Shown here: piece after piece, positions 32,477-45,422 of the stretch
Position numbering within the stretch: the first letter of the stretch is position 1
Layout of the letters: every line of letters starts with the position of its first letter
Notes under the pieces: model-generated
What the model saw: the letters and a program-made list of their open reading frames with translations, nothing else
Told to the model about the DNA's origin: nothing
The model's database searches: none
Translations under genes and position numbers: made by a program
From: Anabaena sp. 4-3
Lineage (GTDB): Bacteria; Cyanobacteriota; Cyanobacteriia; Cyanobacteriales; Nostocaceae
Assembly (NCBI RefSeq): GCF_001597745.1
Contig: NZ_LUHJ01000026.1
Location: forward strand, 1-64,000
DNA length: 64,000 bases
Direction: 5' to 3'

Positions 32477-34786
32477 ATGGGGCGATTTGAAAAGCGGCCA
32501 GACAACCCACGAGTCCGAGGCGAAATATCTAGAGCAGCAGAAACAGCTTTATGGGCTGTTGTGGAAGATTTAGAAAGTCTCCAGCAAAATTTACTCAGAT
32601 CATTACAAGAAGAAATTAAACGGTTGCAGTCTGAAAAAGACCGTTTAACAGATGAAATTCACCAGCTGATCGAAGAAAAAGAACATTTACAAGAAGTCCG
32701 GCGAATTACTGAGCAGCAGGTGTTAATCCGTCAATTGTCAGAAGCTCTAGCCAAGCATATCTGTTCCCAACTGCAATCATCGCTAGCAGCTATCACTAGC
32801 CAAACAGAGCATCAAATTGCAGCACTCAAGTCAACTCAAAGCATTAACCCTGCTCATGAGAACTCTCAGGAAGCTGAAAAAATCCTAGGTACTCTGGATG
32901 ATAACCTGACGATCGCCTTTAATTCCCTACAACAAGAACTCAAGAACTATCAAAACAATCTTTCCCAGCAGTTGTCTAGGATGTACAGTCAACAGCAGGA
33001 AGGAGAAAAGATTCTAGATGATTTTATTGATCAAATGCGTGAGGGATTGACAAAAACCATCCAAGAAACCTCTCGCATAGCAGCAAAAGTGTCACCCCCT
33101 ACAGTATTGCAACCTGGGGAACTGCCACCGTCTAATTCTGCGCCAGTGGTAAGTGTATCACCACCAACTGTGTTGCAACCTGCTGAGTTACGTCCTTCAA
33201 CTCCTCAACAAACACCGTCATCTGTAGAGGAAGATGAACACACTCGCACTGAGTCAGTTCCTACTCTCAGGGAAAAGTCTACTCAGAGTCACACCATCAG
33301 CCAGTCTGCCCCCACATCACCATCACCAATCATTGTCTCACCATCGGCAGACCAGCCTTCAGAATCAGTTACAAGCAAGACTACAATTTCTTCAAACAGC
33401 GAAACTAACACACCACCAGTTACAGAAACACCCCCAGAACCAATTTCTGTACTTCATAACCCACTATCTCAAGCACCAGAAACAAAACAAGTTCCTGAAC
33501 CAATTTCTGTACTCAACCAGGAAACCTCTAGCAGCCCGGCGCAATCTTCATCTACTCCCACTACCGCTAAGGAACCGATTTCTGTACTCAATCAGGAAAC
33601 CTCTAGCAGCCCGGCGCAATCTTCATCTACTCCTACTACCGCTAAGGAACCGATTTCTGTACTCAACAGAAATTTATCAGCCAGTCAGACATCTCCAGCA
33701 CCAGCATCACAACCACGCCGGGGATCAACTCCACCTCCAGCATCTCAAAGCCCCAGAAAATCTGGTTTATCACCTATCCAAATCGGCTTTTTGTTGATTG
33801 TGTCCTCTACAGTGATGTCATCGCTGTATAACGTCGCCATCAAGGGGATGTTTTATAAAACATCTCAAATGTCCACAGGGTTGGTGTTAGAAGGTTTAAT
33901 CTCGCCTACTGTGGGGAATATTATGTTAATTCTCACCTTACGCTTGATGGTGGTTGTACCACTGATGATGCTGTTAGCTCCCATGATGCACCCCCAAGTT
34001 TGGCAAGATTTACAAAATATTAAGGAATCTTTTGGGAAAAATCGCTCGAATACTCGTGTGAAAAAACAAAGCGATTTGCAATTGATCATTGCTAGTGGTT
34101 GCTTTTTGTTTTTATCTCAAGTTTTAATTTACCTAGCTATTGGTCAAGTTGCTACAGGCACAGCGATCGCACTGTTCTTTATTTACCCGCTCATTAATGT
34201 CATCTTATCTTGGTTACTGCTGCGCGATCGCCCTAGTAAATTTCGTACCATCGCCCTCGGCGCAATTTTCTGCGGACAATTGCTAGTCTTTGCTGGACTT
34301 ACAACTACTGGGATCGGCAATAATATCTTCGGTGGGTTCACAGCAATTGGGGCTGGAGTCGCTTTCGCTTGCTACTTACTACTCACCAGGGTGTGCGCTG
34401 CCAAAATACATCCAGTGTCTTTGACTTTCATTAACTTCGCCACCATGTTAGCTTTGAGCTTTGTATTTTTGATGTTACCTTTACCAAACACTTGGAATTT
34501 AGCAGTTGACCCGTCTAAGATACTAGAGATTGTTTTAACTGCTGCTATTTTGGGTGTATTAACTCTCTTGGGATATGTATCCAATCACATTGGAGTTAAC
34601 AAACTAGGTGCATCGCGTTCAGCTATTATTGGTGCTGGTGTACCTATCTTAACTGTAATTTTTGCCGGATTGATGCTGCAAGAGAGCCTGAGCATCGTCC
34701 AGATTTTCGGAGTTTTATGCGTCACTTTTGGTGCCGCAGCTTTTAACTTCGTCACCAAGCGAAATCAAACTCAATCACCCGGTTGA
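32477..34786 (+). CDS. EamA/DMT-type transporter with long N-terminal coiled-coil and Pro/Ser-rich linker
   Basis: 769 residues. Residues 1-195 are a charged coiled coil (QEEIKRLQSEKDRLTDEIHQ). Residues about 200-430 are a low-complexity Pro/Ser/Thr linker containing EPISVLN motifs and an exact 25-residue tandem duplication. From about 435 onward lie ten hydrophobic helices with EamA features (FFIYPLINVILSWLLLRDRP, GASRSAIIGAGVPILTVIF). The C-terminal half is a metabolite/drug exporter of the DMT superfamily. Fusion to a coiled coil is unusual. In Anabaena PCC 7120 the gene preceding hetR (alr2338) occupies this position. Confidence 0.82.
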   Translation: MGRFEKRPDNPRVRGEISRAAETALWAVVEDLESLQQNLLRSLQEEIKRLQSEKDRLTDEIHQLIEEKEHLQEVRRITEQQVLIRQLSEALAKHICSQLQSSLAAITSQTEHQIAALKSTQSINPAHENSQEAEKILGTLDDNLTIAFNSLQQELKNYQNNLSQQLSRMYSQQQEGEKILDDFIDQMREGLTKTIQETSRIAAKVSPPTVLQPGELPPSNSAPVVSVSPPTVLQPAELRPSTPQQTPSSVEEDEHTRTESVPTLREKSTQSHTISQSAPTSPSPIIVSPSADQPSESVTSKTTISSNSETNTPPVTETPPEPISVLHNPLSQAPETKQVPEPISVLNQETSSSPAQSSSTPTTAKEPISVLNQETSSSPAQSSSTPTTAKEPISVLNRNLSASQTSPAPASQPRRGSTPPPASQSPRKSGLSPIQIGFLLIVSSTVMSSLYNVAIKGMFYKTSQMSTGLVLEGLISPTVGNIMLILTLRLMVVVPLMMLLAPMMHPQVWQDLQNIKESFGKNRSNTRVKKQSDLQLIIASGCFLFLSQVLIYLAIGQVATGTAIALFFIYPLINVILSWLLLRDRPSKFRTIALGAIFCGQLLVFAGLTTTGIGNNIFGGFTAIGAGVAFACYLLLTRVCAAKIHPVSLTFINFATMLALSFVFLMLPLPNTWNLAVDPSKILEIVLTAAILGVLTLLGYVSNHIGVNKLGASRSAIIGAGVPILTVIFAGLMLQESLSIVQIFGVLCVTFGAAAFNFVTKRNQTQSPG
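33497..33646 (+). repeat. Two tandem 75-bp units in frame
   Basis: Units 33497-33571 and 33572-33646 differ at only three positions, all synonymous, and encode two identical 25-residue modules beginning EPISVLNQETSSSPAQ. A third partial unit follows (EPISVLNRN). Confidence 0.9.
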
Positions 34787-37073
<2,287 letters not shown>

Positions 37074-37366
37074 TCACTCAGGGAATAGAAAGTTTTTCAA
37101 ATGCTTGTGAATTAAAACCATAATTTGGCCGAACATTGATTGTTTCAACTACCATTCAGCAGAAATTCTATATCCCGATTGCTACTAATATCAACTGCTC
37201 ATCCCAATCATCACTCCTTGGTGTCAACCAATGCCTGCTGCAACCTTTTCCTGAGCGTAGAAGAAGGTAGGTAAGTAATTTTGCTTTTTGATTTTAGTCA
37301 ACTGCTGTCTGATGTTTGCTTGTATACACTTTTTGCTTGTCTTTGTCTTTTAGACGTAAGATGAAC

Positions 37367-37694
37367 AGAATTGTTGCATCAAACATTCCACACTTGACTC
37401 TTAGACAGGATACCAACAAATACCTTGATGATCTCACCTTCCGCTCAGGAAAAGTAAAAATTTTACCCAAAATTGTTGCTAGCCCGGCTGGAAAATCAAA
37501 CGAACATAACTCATATAAGCTGGGTTTTGCAAGCGGCTCAAGCCCTCACTACAAACCTTCACGCTGCACAACAAATAGGGGTAGGTTCTGCACCCACCCC
37601 TGTTGTTGCCGATATTTTACGCCCAACGGCTAAGGCTACGGGTTTTAAACTAGCAACTAAATTTACCGAAAATTTGGGTTTGAGGTTCCCCTAA
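37367..37694 (+). pseudogene. Probable decayed gene downstream of hetR, family not recognised
   Basis: Two overlapping frames look partly protein-like: MNRIVASNIPHLTLRQDTNK in one, and AAQQIGVGSAPTPVVADILR then PTAKATGFKLATKF up to TAA at 37692-37694 in another. Neither makes a whole protein, suggesting a frameshifted remnant. A CTAAC...GTTAG hairpin with GCTTTTT follows the stop. I do not recognise the family. Confidence 0.35.
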
Positions 37695-37839
37695 CTTCTA
37701 GTTAGGCTTTTTGGTATAATTGAATTGTCTCAGGTAGAATATCCGCAGATACAGGACGACTCAATTGTTGAGTGAAATACGACAGGTCGGGAAATAATCA
37801 AGACAACTCGGTGGCGAAAACGAGTCTAATCAAAGCTAG

Positions 37840-38226
37840 CTAAATCAACAAAGTAGCACCAACCAGAAAACAAAAGTTAGAACATTCTTGGCTAGTGCCG
37901 TTTGGATTTACAGCTATTACTTTCAAACCAGCATTTTCGGCTTTGTTTGAAAGTATCATTATAAACTGCCCCCATCCGGCATCATTAACGCTTTTAGCCA
38001 ATTTTGTTTGAGCTAGTCCTTTGATATTCAACTTTTCAACAGCTATGACATCATAGTTGCCTAGCAATGCTTTAGCTGTCTTGAAGTGGAAATCTCTACG
38101 AGTATCAGCAACTTTTTTGTGCTGCTTACCGAGTTTTTGGATAGCTTTTTTACGACGATTAGAACTTTTGTTGCGTCTAGACACTTTACGCTGTGCCATC
38201 ATCCCGCCATTCATCTCACGCTGCAC
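37840..38226 (-). pseudogene. Truncated TnpB (IS200/IS605 type) fragment
   Basis: 128 residues covering only the middle of TnpB: a basic helical stretch [20 protein letters not shown], the RuvC Glu in [14 protein letters not shown], and the start of the zinc ribbon [12 protein letters not shown], then unrelated sequence. The first RuvC Asp, the second CxxC pair and the last Asp are absent. It differs from the TnpB at 27806, so it comes from another element. Confidence 0.8.
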
Positions 38227-38310
38227 TTCGTGTCAGACGTGGGGCTTCTGTCGGTTCAAGCTAAAAAAGCTAATGTATGCCTTATGTGAAGATAAAGATA
38301 ACAGATTGAT

Positions 38311-38484
38311 TTGGTAGCGTCAAGACCAGCACAACGTCGCAAAAAAGCGATAAACTCATTACAAATCTGGGAGGCAAAGTTTGTTGCTTATCTAGCTGGA
38401 GATACCAGATTTATCTATTTGTGTTGTGGTGTGGGTGATGAGGATGATCAAAAACTAGACGGAAAAATTCTAACGCTGTACTAA
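38311..38484 (+). CDS. Short ORF, possibly a gene fragment
   Basis: 57 residues from TTG: IWEAKFVAYLAGDTRFIYLC then CGVGDEDDQKL and a stop. It looks like the C-terminal tail of a protein, but I cannot name a family. It follows the TnpB fragment and may be the part of a gene left beyond the insertion. Confidence 0.3.
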   Translation: MVASRPAQRRKKAINSLQIWEAKFVAYLAGDTRFIYLCCGVGDEDDQKLDGKILTLY

Positions 38485-38540
38485 TTTTAACCTACTTGTG
38501 CATCTGTCTAATTAACTCTTAAGCACAACCTAGTTTGATT

Positions 38541-39035
38541 ATGCCCAGGTCTAAAATCTTCTCTGAACCTTTTGATCCTCAAGGTGTTTATCCCTGTCCA
38601 GTCTGCCGGGTAGGTAAGATTTCTCACATCCCATTGATGGAAGCGATGGGTTGCGATTTCTGCCACGAAATCTTTACTGTTAATGTGGAACAACAACAGA
38701 TTAAGATGCCTTCTCGACAACCTCCTTTGATGTGGCGGTGGAATGGGTTGAATTGGTCAGAGGTGCAGTTAGAAGGTGTAGAACTAGGTTGGGGTTATGG
38801 CTTGGCAGCAATTAGTTTTATCTTTCTACCCACATTTTTAATTGGTATAGTAGCTTATTATTTCCCTCCTAGTTCTCATGATCCTATTAGTTGGTTGCCA
38901 TATATTTGGACAATATTAACTTTTTTATCACATTTATCAATTATTATTTGGATTTTTATAGAAGTTTATCAAATACCAATATCGGCATATTGGCGAGCCA
39001 TTAATAGATGGAGAAACCGACAGATAGAAAGATAA
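38541..39035 (+). CDS. Zinc-ribbon membrane protein, unknown function
   Basis: 164 residues from the ATG at 38541. An N-terminal zinc ribbon CPVC-x15-CDFC (about 19-42) precedes two strong TM helices (GYGLAAISFIFLPTFLIGIV; IWTILTFLSHLSIIIWIFIE). Cytoplasmic tail short and basic. This layout occurs in cyanobacterial hypothetical proteins; the role is not known. It is followed by 240 bases and a DnaJ-type gene on the same strand. Confidence 0.7.
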   Translation: MPRSKIFSEPFDPQGVYPCPVCRVGKISHIPLMEAMGCDFCHEIFTVNVEQQQIKMPSRQPPLMWRWNGLNWSEVQLEGVELGWGYGLAAISFIFLPTFLIGIVAYYFPPSSHDPISWLPYIWTILTFLSHLSIIIWIFIEVYQIPISAYWRAINRWRNRQIER

Positions 39036-39276
39036 TGCAAAAATGTAGAATTCACAACTGAGAATTTTACAGATCAAAAGGAGTAGAGAATTTTTGTATA
39101 AAAGGTTATTGATAGCCTTAGCAGGTTGCGATAGGCTGAATATAATCTCTGAGTGCTAACTTTTTACCGTAGAATAAAACTGTACAAATAGTTACTACGG
39201 TGCTGCCCAGTCCTATTTAAATATATGGAGGGCTACATTTGTCTGAAAATAATTTGATTCTCCATTAACACATCTT

Positions 39277-39924
39277 ATGAGCGATCTGGAGCGGTATTAT
39301 AGGGTATTGGAATTAGAACCAGGAGCAAGCCTGGAGGAAATTAACCAAGCTTATAAAGATTTGGTGTTTGTATGGCATCCAGATCGTCTACCTAAAGATA
39401 ACACCCGCTTACAACAGAAAGCACAAGAAAAACTCAAAGCCATTAATGAGGCGCGTGATAGGTTGCGCTCTTTAAATGGTAAGCATCAACATATTCATCA
39501 TTCTCCCAAACCTCAACCGAAAAAAACAGCACCGAAAAACTATCAGCCACCCAACCCAAATCCAGATTTGAGTGGTAAAGATTTCAGCAGAGCTAATCTC
39601 AGTAATCGAGATTTATCTGGCAGGAATCTCAGTTATGCTAACTTAAGCGGTGCGAATCTCAGTGATACCTTCATGCACAAAGTTAATTTGAGAGGTGCAG
39701 ATTTATCAGAGGCTAATTTATTCCGAGCCAATTTACTGTTAGCTGATTTGAGAGAGGCTAATTTACGTGCTGCCAACCTCATTGGTGCTGATTTGAGTGG
39801 TGCTGATTTGCGTGGTGCTGACTTAACAGGGGCGCGAATTCGCTCAGGCGATCGCCTACTGGTAAAATTAATAGGTGCTAACTTAGCCGGTGCAATTATG
39901 CCTGATGGTGTAATTCATCGTTAA
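39277..39924 (+). CDS. DnaJ domain - pentapeptide repeat protein
   Basis: 215 residues. The J domain (1-70: YYRVLELEPGASLEEINQAY, HPD motif in VWHPDRLP) should stimulate an Hsp70 ATPase. A Lys/Pro-rich linker (75-105) is followed by a pentapeptide-repeat right-handed beta-helix (about 105-210) with A(D/N)LSxA-type units such as ANLRAANLIGADLSGADLRG. The repeat domain is a rigid scaffold, here perhaps targeting the chaperone. This fusion is known from cyanobacteria, but its client is not. Confidence 0.88.
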   Translation: MSDLERYYRVLELEPGASLEEINQAYKDLVFVWHPDRLPKDNTRLQQKAQEKLKAINEARDRLRSLNGKHQHIHHSPKPQPKKTAPKNYQPPNPNPDLSGKDFSRANLSNRDLSGRNLSYANLSGANLSDTFMHKVNLRGADLSEANLFRANLLLADLREANLRAANLIGADLSGADLRGADLTGARIRSGDRLLVKLIGANLAGAIMPDGVIHR

Positions 39925-39926
39925 GT

Positions 39927-40045
39927 AGTCATTAGTCATTAGTCATTGGTCATTAGTCATTAGTCATTAGTCATTAGTCATTAGTCATTGGTCATTAGTC
40001 ATTGGTCATTAGTCATTAGTCATTAGTCATTGGTCATTAGTCATT
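39927..40045 (+). repeat. Heptamer tandem repeat (ATTAGTC/ATTGGTC), about 17 copies
   Basis: Continuous AGTCATT units with occasional A-to-G changes, immediately after the DnaJ gene stop. The same unit recurs at 43606-43638, 50496-50607 and about 55090-55120. Confidence 0.95.
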
Positions 40046-40082
40046 CTCTTTTTTATCGCCCGTCCCCCATTCCTTAATTAGC

Positions 40083-40907
40083 ATGAATATTACAATTATT
40101 GGCTGTGGTTATGTTGGTTGTGCAATTGCTAAATATTGGCAGCAAAACTCATCTTTTGTTGTTACCGTCACCACCACTACACCTGAGCGTGTTCCCACAT
40201 TACAAACATTAGCTGACAAAGTTATAGTAACTAAAGGCAATAATTTAGAGGGATTAACATCAGCACTACAAAATCAAGATGTTGTTTTGTTAAGTGTGGG
40301 TGCAAAAGGTGCAGATGTCTATGAAGAAACTTATTTAAACACTGCTAAAACTTTAGTTTCAGTTTTAGAACAAAATTCTACAGTTAAACAACTAATATAT
40401 ACAGGCAGTTATTCTGTTTATGGTGAGAGGAATGGCGAATGGGTAGATGAAGAAACCCCACCTCAACCTAGCAATCGTAACGGAGAAATCCTGAAAGCCA
40501 CAGAAGACACTTTACTAGCAGCATCTAGTGAAAATCTCCGCGTTTGTATCTTGCGCTTGGGCGGAATTTATGGTATAGACAGAGAACTGATGAAAATCTT
40601 TAGCCGAGTTCCTGGTACAACCCGCCCTGGTAATGGTAGTGATGTCACCAACTGGATTCATTTAGATGATATTGTGGCAGCTATAGAATTTGCTAGACAA
40701 CACCAATTACAAGGTCTTTATAATTTAGTAGACGATGCCCATCTCACCAGTAAAGAATTACTCGATACTCTATTAGCAAAATATAATTTACCTCAAGTAA
40801 CTTGGGATGATACAACTCAGAGTAACCGTCCCTATAATGCTAAAGTTTCTAATGAAAAAATCAAAGCAGCCGGATATAAGTTAATCCATCCTCAGATGAT
40901 TTTTTAG
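40083..40907 (+). CDS. NAD-dependent epimerase/SDR-like protein (YeeZ type)
   Basis: 274 residues. The N-terminal nucleotide-binding motif ITIIGCGYVGCAIAKYW is followed by LIYTGSYSVYGERNGEWVDE, a YeeZ-type signature, and ILRLGGIYG and NWIHLDDIVAAI. An atypical extended SDR, probably a sugar-nucleotide or related oxidoreductase; substrate unknown. The alpha/beta hydrolase gene begins 22 bases later, so the two are probably co-transcribed. Confidence 0.85.
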   Translation: MNITIIGCGYVGCAIAKYWQQNSSFVVTVTTTTPERVPTLQTLADKVIVTKGNNLEGLTSALQNQDVVLLSVGAKGADVYEETYLNTAKTLVSVLEQNSTVKQLIYTGSYSVYGERNGEWVDEETPPQPSNRNGEILKATEDTLLAASSENLRVCILRLGGIYGIDRELMKIFSRVPGTTRPGNGSDVTNWIHLDDIVAAIEFARQHQLQGLYNLVDDAHLTSKELLDTLLAKYNLPQVTWDDTTQSNRPYNAKVSNEKIKAAGYKLIHPQMIF

Positions 40908-40929
40908 TAAACAGTAAATCTTAGGAAAT

Positions 40930-41865
40930 ATGCAATTATCTCCATCTACCCAGTTTTATACTTGGCAGAATTATCGCTGTGCATATACAGTACATCAACA
41001 TAGCAATTCTCAGCCTGACAGCATTCCTTTATTATTAGTTCAGCCCATTGGGGTGGGGTTATCAGGAAAATTCTGGCAACGTTTTTGTGATGAATGGTTG
41101 AATACAGGTAACAAGAATATAATTTATAATCCCGATTTATTAGGATGTGGTGAAAGTGATAAACCTCGTGTAGTTTATACTTCTAGAGATTGGGCAAATC
41201 AGTTAAGATACTTTTTACAAAATGTTATTCAAAAACCTGTAATTTTAGTAGTGCAAGGTGCTTCATTACCAATAGGACTGGAATTAGTTCAACAAGAATT
41301 AAATTTAATTGCTGGTTTGGTACTTTCAGTACCTCCATCTTGGCCTTTGATTAGTAAAAAGATACCAGCATGGCGACAAAAACTATTGTGGAATATTTTT
41401 GATTCACCAGTTGGTAGTGCTTTTTATCGCTATGCACGCACTCCTAAGTTTTTGAGTTCTTTCTCTACTCGTCAACTGTTTGCTTCAGCCGATGCTGTTG
41501 ATCAAGAATGGTTAAATACTTTAGTTGCAGGTGCAGTTAACCCAGACAGTCGCCACGCAGTATTTTCGTTTTTAGCTGGATTTTGGCGAGAAGATTATAG
41601 GAGTGTAATGGCTGCTATCCAGCAACCGACGCTGGTAGTGATGGGAGAAGCAGCATCTAGTATTAGCAAAGAAGGCGAAACAGAAACACCTGACGATCGC
41701 TTGGCTGAGTACCTAGCTTGTTTACCGCAAAGTACAGGGGTGAAAATACCAGGGCGAAATGTTTTACCTTATGAGTCTACTACGGAATTTGTGCAAGCGA
41801 TCGCTTCGCCAATATCAAAGGCGATCGCCGAAGGCTTAAGCTTCGCTTATCGCACCCTTTATTAG
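40930..41865 (+). CDS. Alpha/beta hydrolase
   Basis: 311 residues. LLVQPIGVGLSGKFWQRFCD (oxyanion region), YNPDLLGCGESDKP and the elbow-like VVQGASLPIGLELV mark the fold. The nucleophile position is G-A-S-L-P rather than a perfect GxSxG. A late acidic segment and a final loop with GRNVLPYE in place of a clear catalytic His raise doubt about activity. Probably an esterase-like protein of the plant/cyanobacterial chloroplast-hydrolase type. It follows the SDR gene closely. Confidence 0.8.
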   Translation: MQLSPSTQFYTWQNYRCAYTVHQHSNSQPDSIPLLLVQPIGVGLSGKFWQRFCDEWLNTGNKNIIYNPDLLGCGESDKPRVVYTSRDWANQLRYFLQNVIQKPVILVVQGASLPIGLELVQQELNLIAGLVLSVPPSWPLISKKIPAWRQKLLWNIFDSPVGSAFYRYARTPKFLSSFSTRQLFASADAVDQEWLNTLVAGAVNPDSRHAVFSFLAGFWREDYRSVMAAIQQPTLVVMGEAASSISKEGETETPDDRLAEYLACLPQSTGVKIPGRNVLPYESTTEFVQAIASPISKAIAEGLSFAYRTLY

Positions 41866-42126
41866 TCAATTATCCTAAGCGGTGCAGATACAGCAATTAC
41901 CCACCTTGCTGCCCTAGCTGCTAGTGCAGCATTACCTTAATTTCGCCTCTAGGTTTTAAAACTTCAGAATCAATTTATGATTAACAATTGGGTCATTCAA
42001 TCAAGCTGGTGGGAAGAAAGTCAGCGAACTGTTTTTTAAGGAATTGCTAACGGAACTCTGTCCCCCTCCGGTGCTACAGTTAAAGATGACATTGCATAAT
42101 CTTATGTCTTGTAAGACCCATTCTGA

Positions 42127-43602
<1,476 letters not shown>

Positions 43603-43605
43603 AAA

Positions 43606-43638
43606 TTAGTCATTAGTCATTAGTCATTAGTTATTAGT
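43606..43638 (+). repeat. ATTAGTC heptamers in the atpB-atpE spacer
   Basis: Four to five AGTCATT/AGTTATT units within the 94-base intercistronic gap of an otherwise conserved operon. Confidence 0.85.
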
Positions 43639-43696
43639 GCAAAGCTATTTGACTAATGGCTGTTGACTGTTAACTGTTGACCCTTGACTTGAAATT

Positions 43697-44110
43697 ATGA
43701 CCCTAACTGTCCGTGTAATCTCCCCAGATAAAACAGTGTGGGATGCTGAAGCTGATGAAGTGGTTTTACCCAGCACTACCGGTCAGCTAGGTATCTTGAG
43801 TGGACACGCGCCACTGTTAACCGCACTGGATACAGGTGTATTAAGAGTACGCCCTAACAAAAGCGCAGATTGGCAAGCGATCGCTCTTTTAGGTGGTTTC
43901 GCTGAAGTTGAAGAAAACGAAGTGACTATTCTGGTGAATGGTGCTGAACGTGGCGACAGCATTAACCAAGAAGAAGCTCGTGCTGCTTATAGCCAAGCTC
44001 AAACAAAATTGAACCAAGTACCAGCCGGCGATCGCCAAGCTCAAATTCAGGCTAATCAAGCCTTTAAACGCGCTCGCGCTCGCTTTCAAGCTGCTGGCGG
44101 TTTGGTTTAA
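43697..44110 (+). CDS. atpE: F1 ATP synthase subunit epsilon
   Basis: 137 residues: [40 protein letters not shown] and a C-terminal two-helix part ([20 protein letters not shown]). The epsilon subunit couples gamma to F0 and inhibits ATP hydrolysis. Follows atpB by 94 bases, co-transcribed. Confidence 0.97.
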   Translation: MTLTVRVISPDKTVWDAEADEVVLPSTTGQLGILSGHAPLLTALDTGVLRVRPNKSADWQAIALLGGFAEVEENEVTILVNGAERGDSINQEEARAAYSQAQTKLNQVPAGDRQAQIQANQAFKRARARFQAAGGLV

Positions 44111-44520
44111 AGGTACGGTAAGTAGATTATTTTTTAGGGTGGGCTATTGGCTCACCCTATTTTGTTTAGATGGAGTTTTTTTAAACGCGGAGAGAAGTAT
44201 GAGCGGCGGCTACCGCCGTAGACGCGCAAGCGGCTTGTCGTAGACATCATAACTTCTCCTAACGGAGACGCTGCGCGTAGCTTGCTTCCCCGTAGGGGTA
44301 CGGTGGGAACGCGGAGGTAAACGCGGAGGGGAGGCAGCGCGTTGGGCGGGTTTCCCGACTTAAAGCGACTGCCGTCGCGCGGAGTGTGAAGAGTTTGTAC
44401 TTAGAGGTAAAAGTTACACTAAGTTTAAGAAATCTTGCTCGGTTCGGATGAAGTGATACTTGATCAGGATATTGCCAACCAGTCAGATCAATTGTTTTTA
44501 GAAAGACAAAACCGCCCGTG

Positions 44521-44663
44521 TGATACCTTGCTAGCAACACTAACAGGACATACACGGGCAGTTTTAGCGATCGCTTTTAGTCCAGATGCTCACTAAAATT
44601 CTGTCCACAGGCGGCGATGATAACACCATTAAATTGTGGAATGTTCACACTGTTGAGTCTTGA
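44521..44663 (+). pseudogene. WD40-repeat gene remnant with frameshift
   Basis: LATLTGHTRAVLAIAFSPDA ends at TAA (44594-44596), and the matching continuation ILSTGGDDNTIKLWN appears in another frame and stops at 44661-44663. Together they make one complete WD40 blade (GH ... WN). The rest of the gene is gone. Repeats and GC-rich dispersed sequence fill the surrounding 44111-44758. Confidence 0.75.
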
Positions 44664-44710
44664 GTGCTGAGTTGCGAGTGCTGAGTGAAGAATGATATTT
44701 TTCCTCTATC

Positions 44711-44754
44711 CCCAGTCCCCAGTCCCCAGTCCCCAGTCCCCAGTCCCCAGTCCC
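44711..44754 (+). repeat. CCCAGTC heptamer tandem repeat
   Basis: About six CCCAGTC units just downstream of the PSRP-3 gene, identical in unit to the in-gene copy at 31338-31367. Confidence 0.9.
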
Positions 44755-44758
44755 TTAA

Positions 44759-45058
44759 TCAAGCACTACCTGTGAAGGCAACTTCAGGGAATTTTAACTG
44801 TGCTTCTGCCATCGGACGGTTTCTACCTTCCTCTTGCCAGTAGTTAATCACTTCTGTTGCCTTGTTGAGCAACTCTACGCGATCTATATCAGAAATCCAG
44901 TGTTTAGATTCGAGTTCTTTCTTTAACTCTTCCCAGGCATCATTTCTAGGCCAGAAAAAATACTTAGTCAAAGGGCTTGTACCTTTGCCTACAACTTGAT
45001 CAACTGCTAGGGCAACGTTCTCGTCTAGCCAAAGAATTTTCAAAATGAACTTGGACAA
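44759..45058 (-). CDS. Ribosomal protein PSRP-3 (Ycf65, cS23)
   Basis: 99 residues: [20 protein letters not shown], the [20 protein letters not shown] core, and [11 protein letters not shown]. This matches the plastid-specific ribosomal protein 3 / Ycf65 family, a small-subunit protein found in cyanobacteria and plastids. Full length. Monocistronic. Confidence 0.93.
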   Translation of the reverse strand: MSKFILKILWLDENVALAVDQVVGKGTSPLTKYFFWPRNDAWEELKKELESKHWISDIDRVELLNKATEVINYWQEEGRNRPMAEAQLKFPEVAFTGSA

Positions 45059-45213
45059 TTATACCTCCGGGGAATCTCCGGCTACTAATTACTAAGTTTG
45101 CGATCGCTTATTTTAACCTAATACTCAGTCACTTGACAAAAGAGGTTGGAGAATTGGGTATGGGGAATGGGGCATTTTAGATATTAGGGATGATTGTATA
45201 GATAGAGATAATT

Positions 45214-45339
45214 GTGAATAGACCTGATTTTGAGGATTTGGAAATTTACCGACTGGCTGAAAAGTTGGCTAATGTGATTTGGAAGAAAGTCAATAAATGG
45301 GATAATTTCGCTAAAGATACAGTTATCTCAAATCCATAG
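45214..45339 (+). pseudogene. N-terminal fragment of a four-helix-bundle (S23-like) protein
   Basis: 41 residues from GTG: MNRPDFEDLEIYRLAEKLAN then VIWKKVNKWDNFAKDT, stopping where the family normally continues with helix 2 (G.Q..RAADSI). Only the first helix remains. Such proteins are the S23/avd-like four-helix-bundle family. Confidence 0.6.
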
Positions 45340-45422
45340 GCAATAGAAATTAGAGCCTAGAAACTTATAGGCATAAAGCAAGAGCAGGAAATACTCCATA
45401 CCCCATGCCCCATTCCCCGATT

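Noticed and set aside
33234-33797. 187-residue frame overlapping the DMT transporter linker
   Set aside because: Shifted-frame shadow of the Pro/Ser-rich repeat region; its own repeats follow from the 75-bp duplication.
39927-40045. Possible CRISPR array
   Set aside because: Period is 7 bp with no spacers; it is a heptamer tandem repeat. The same holds at 30510, 44711 and 50496.
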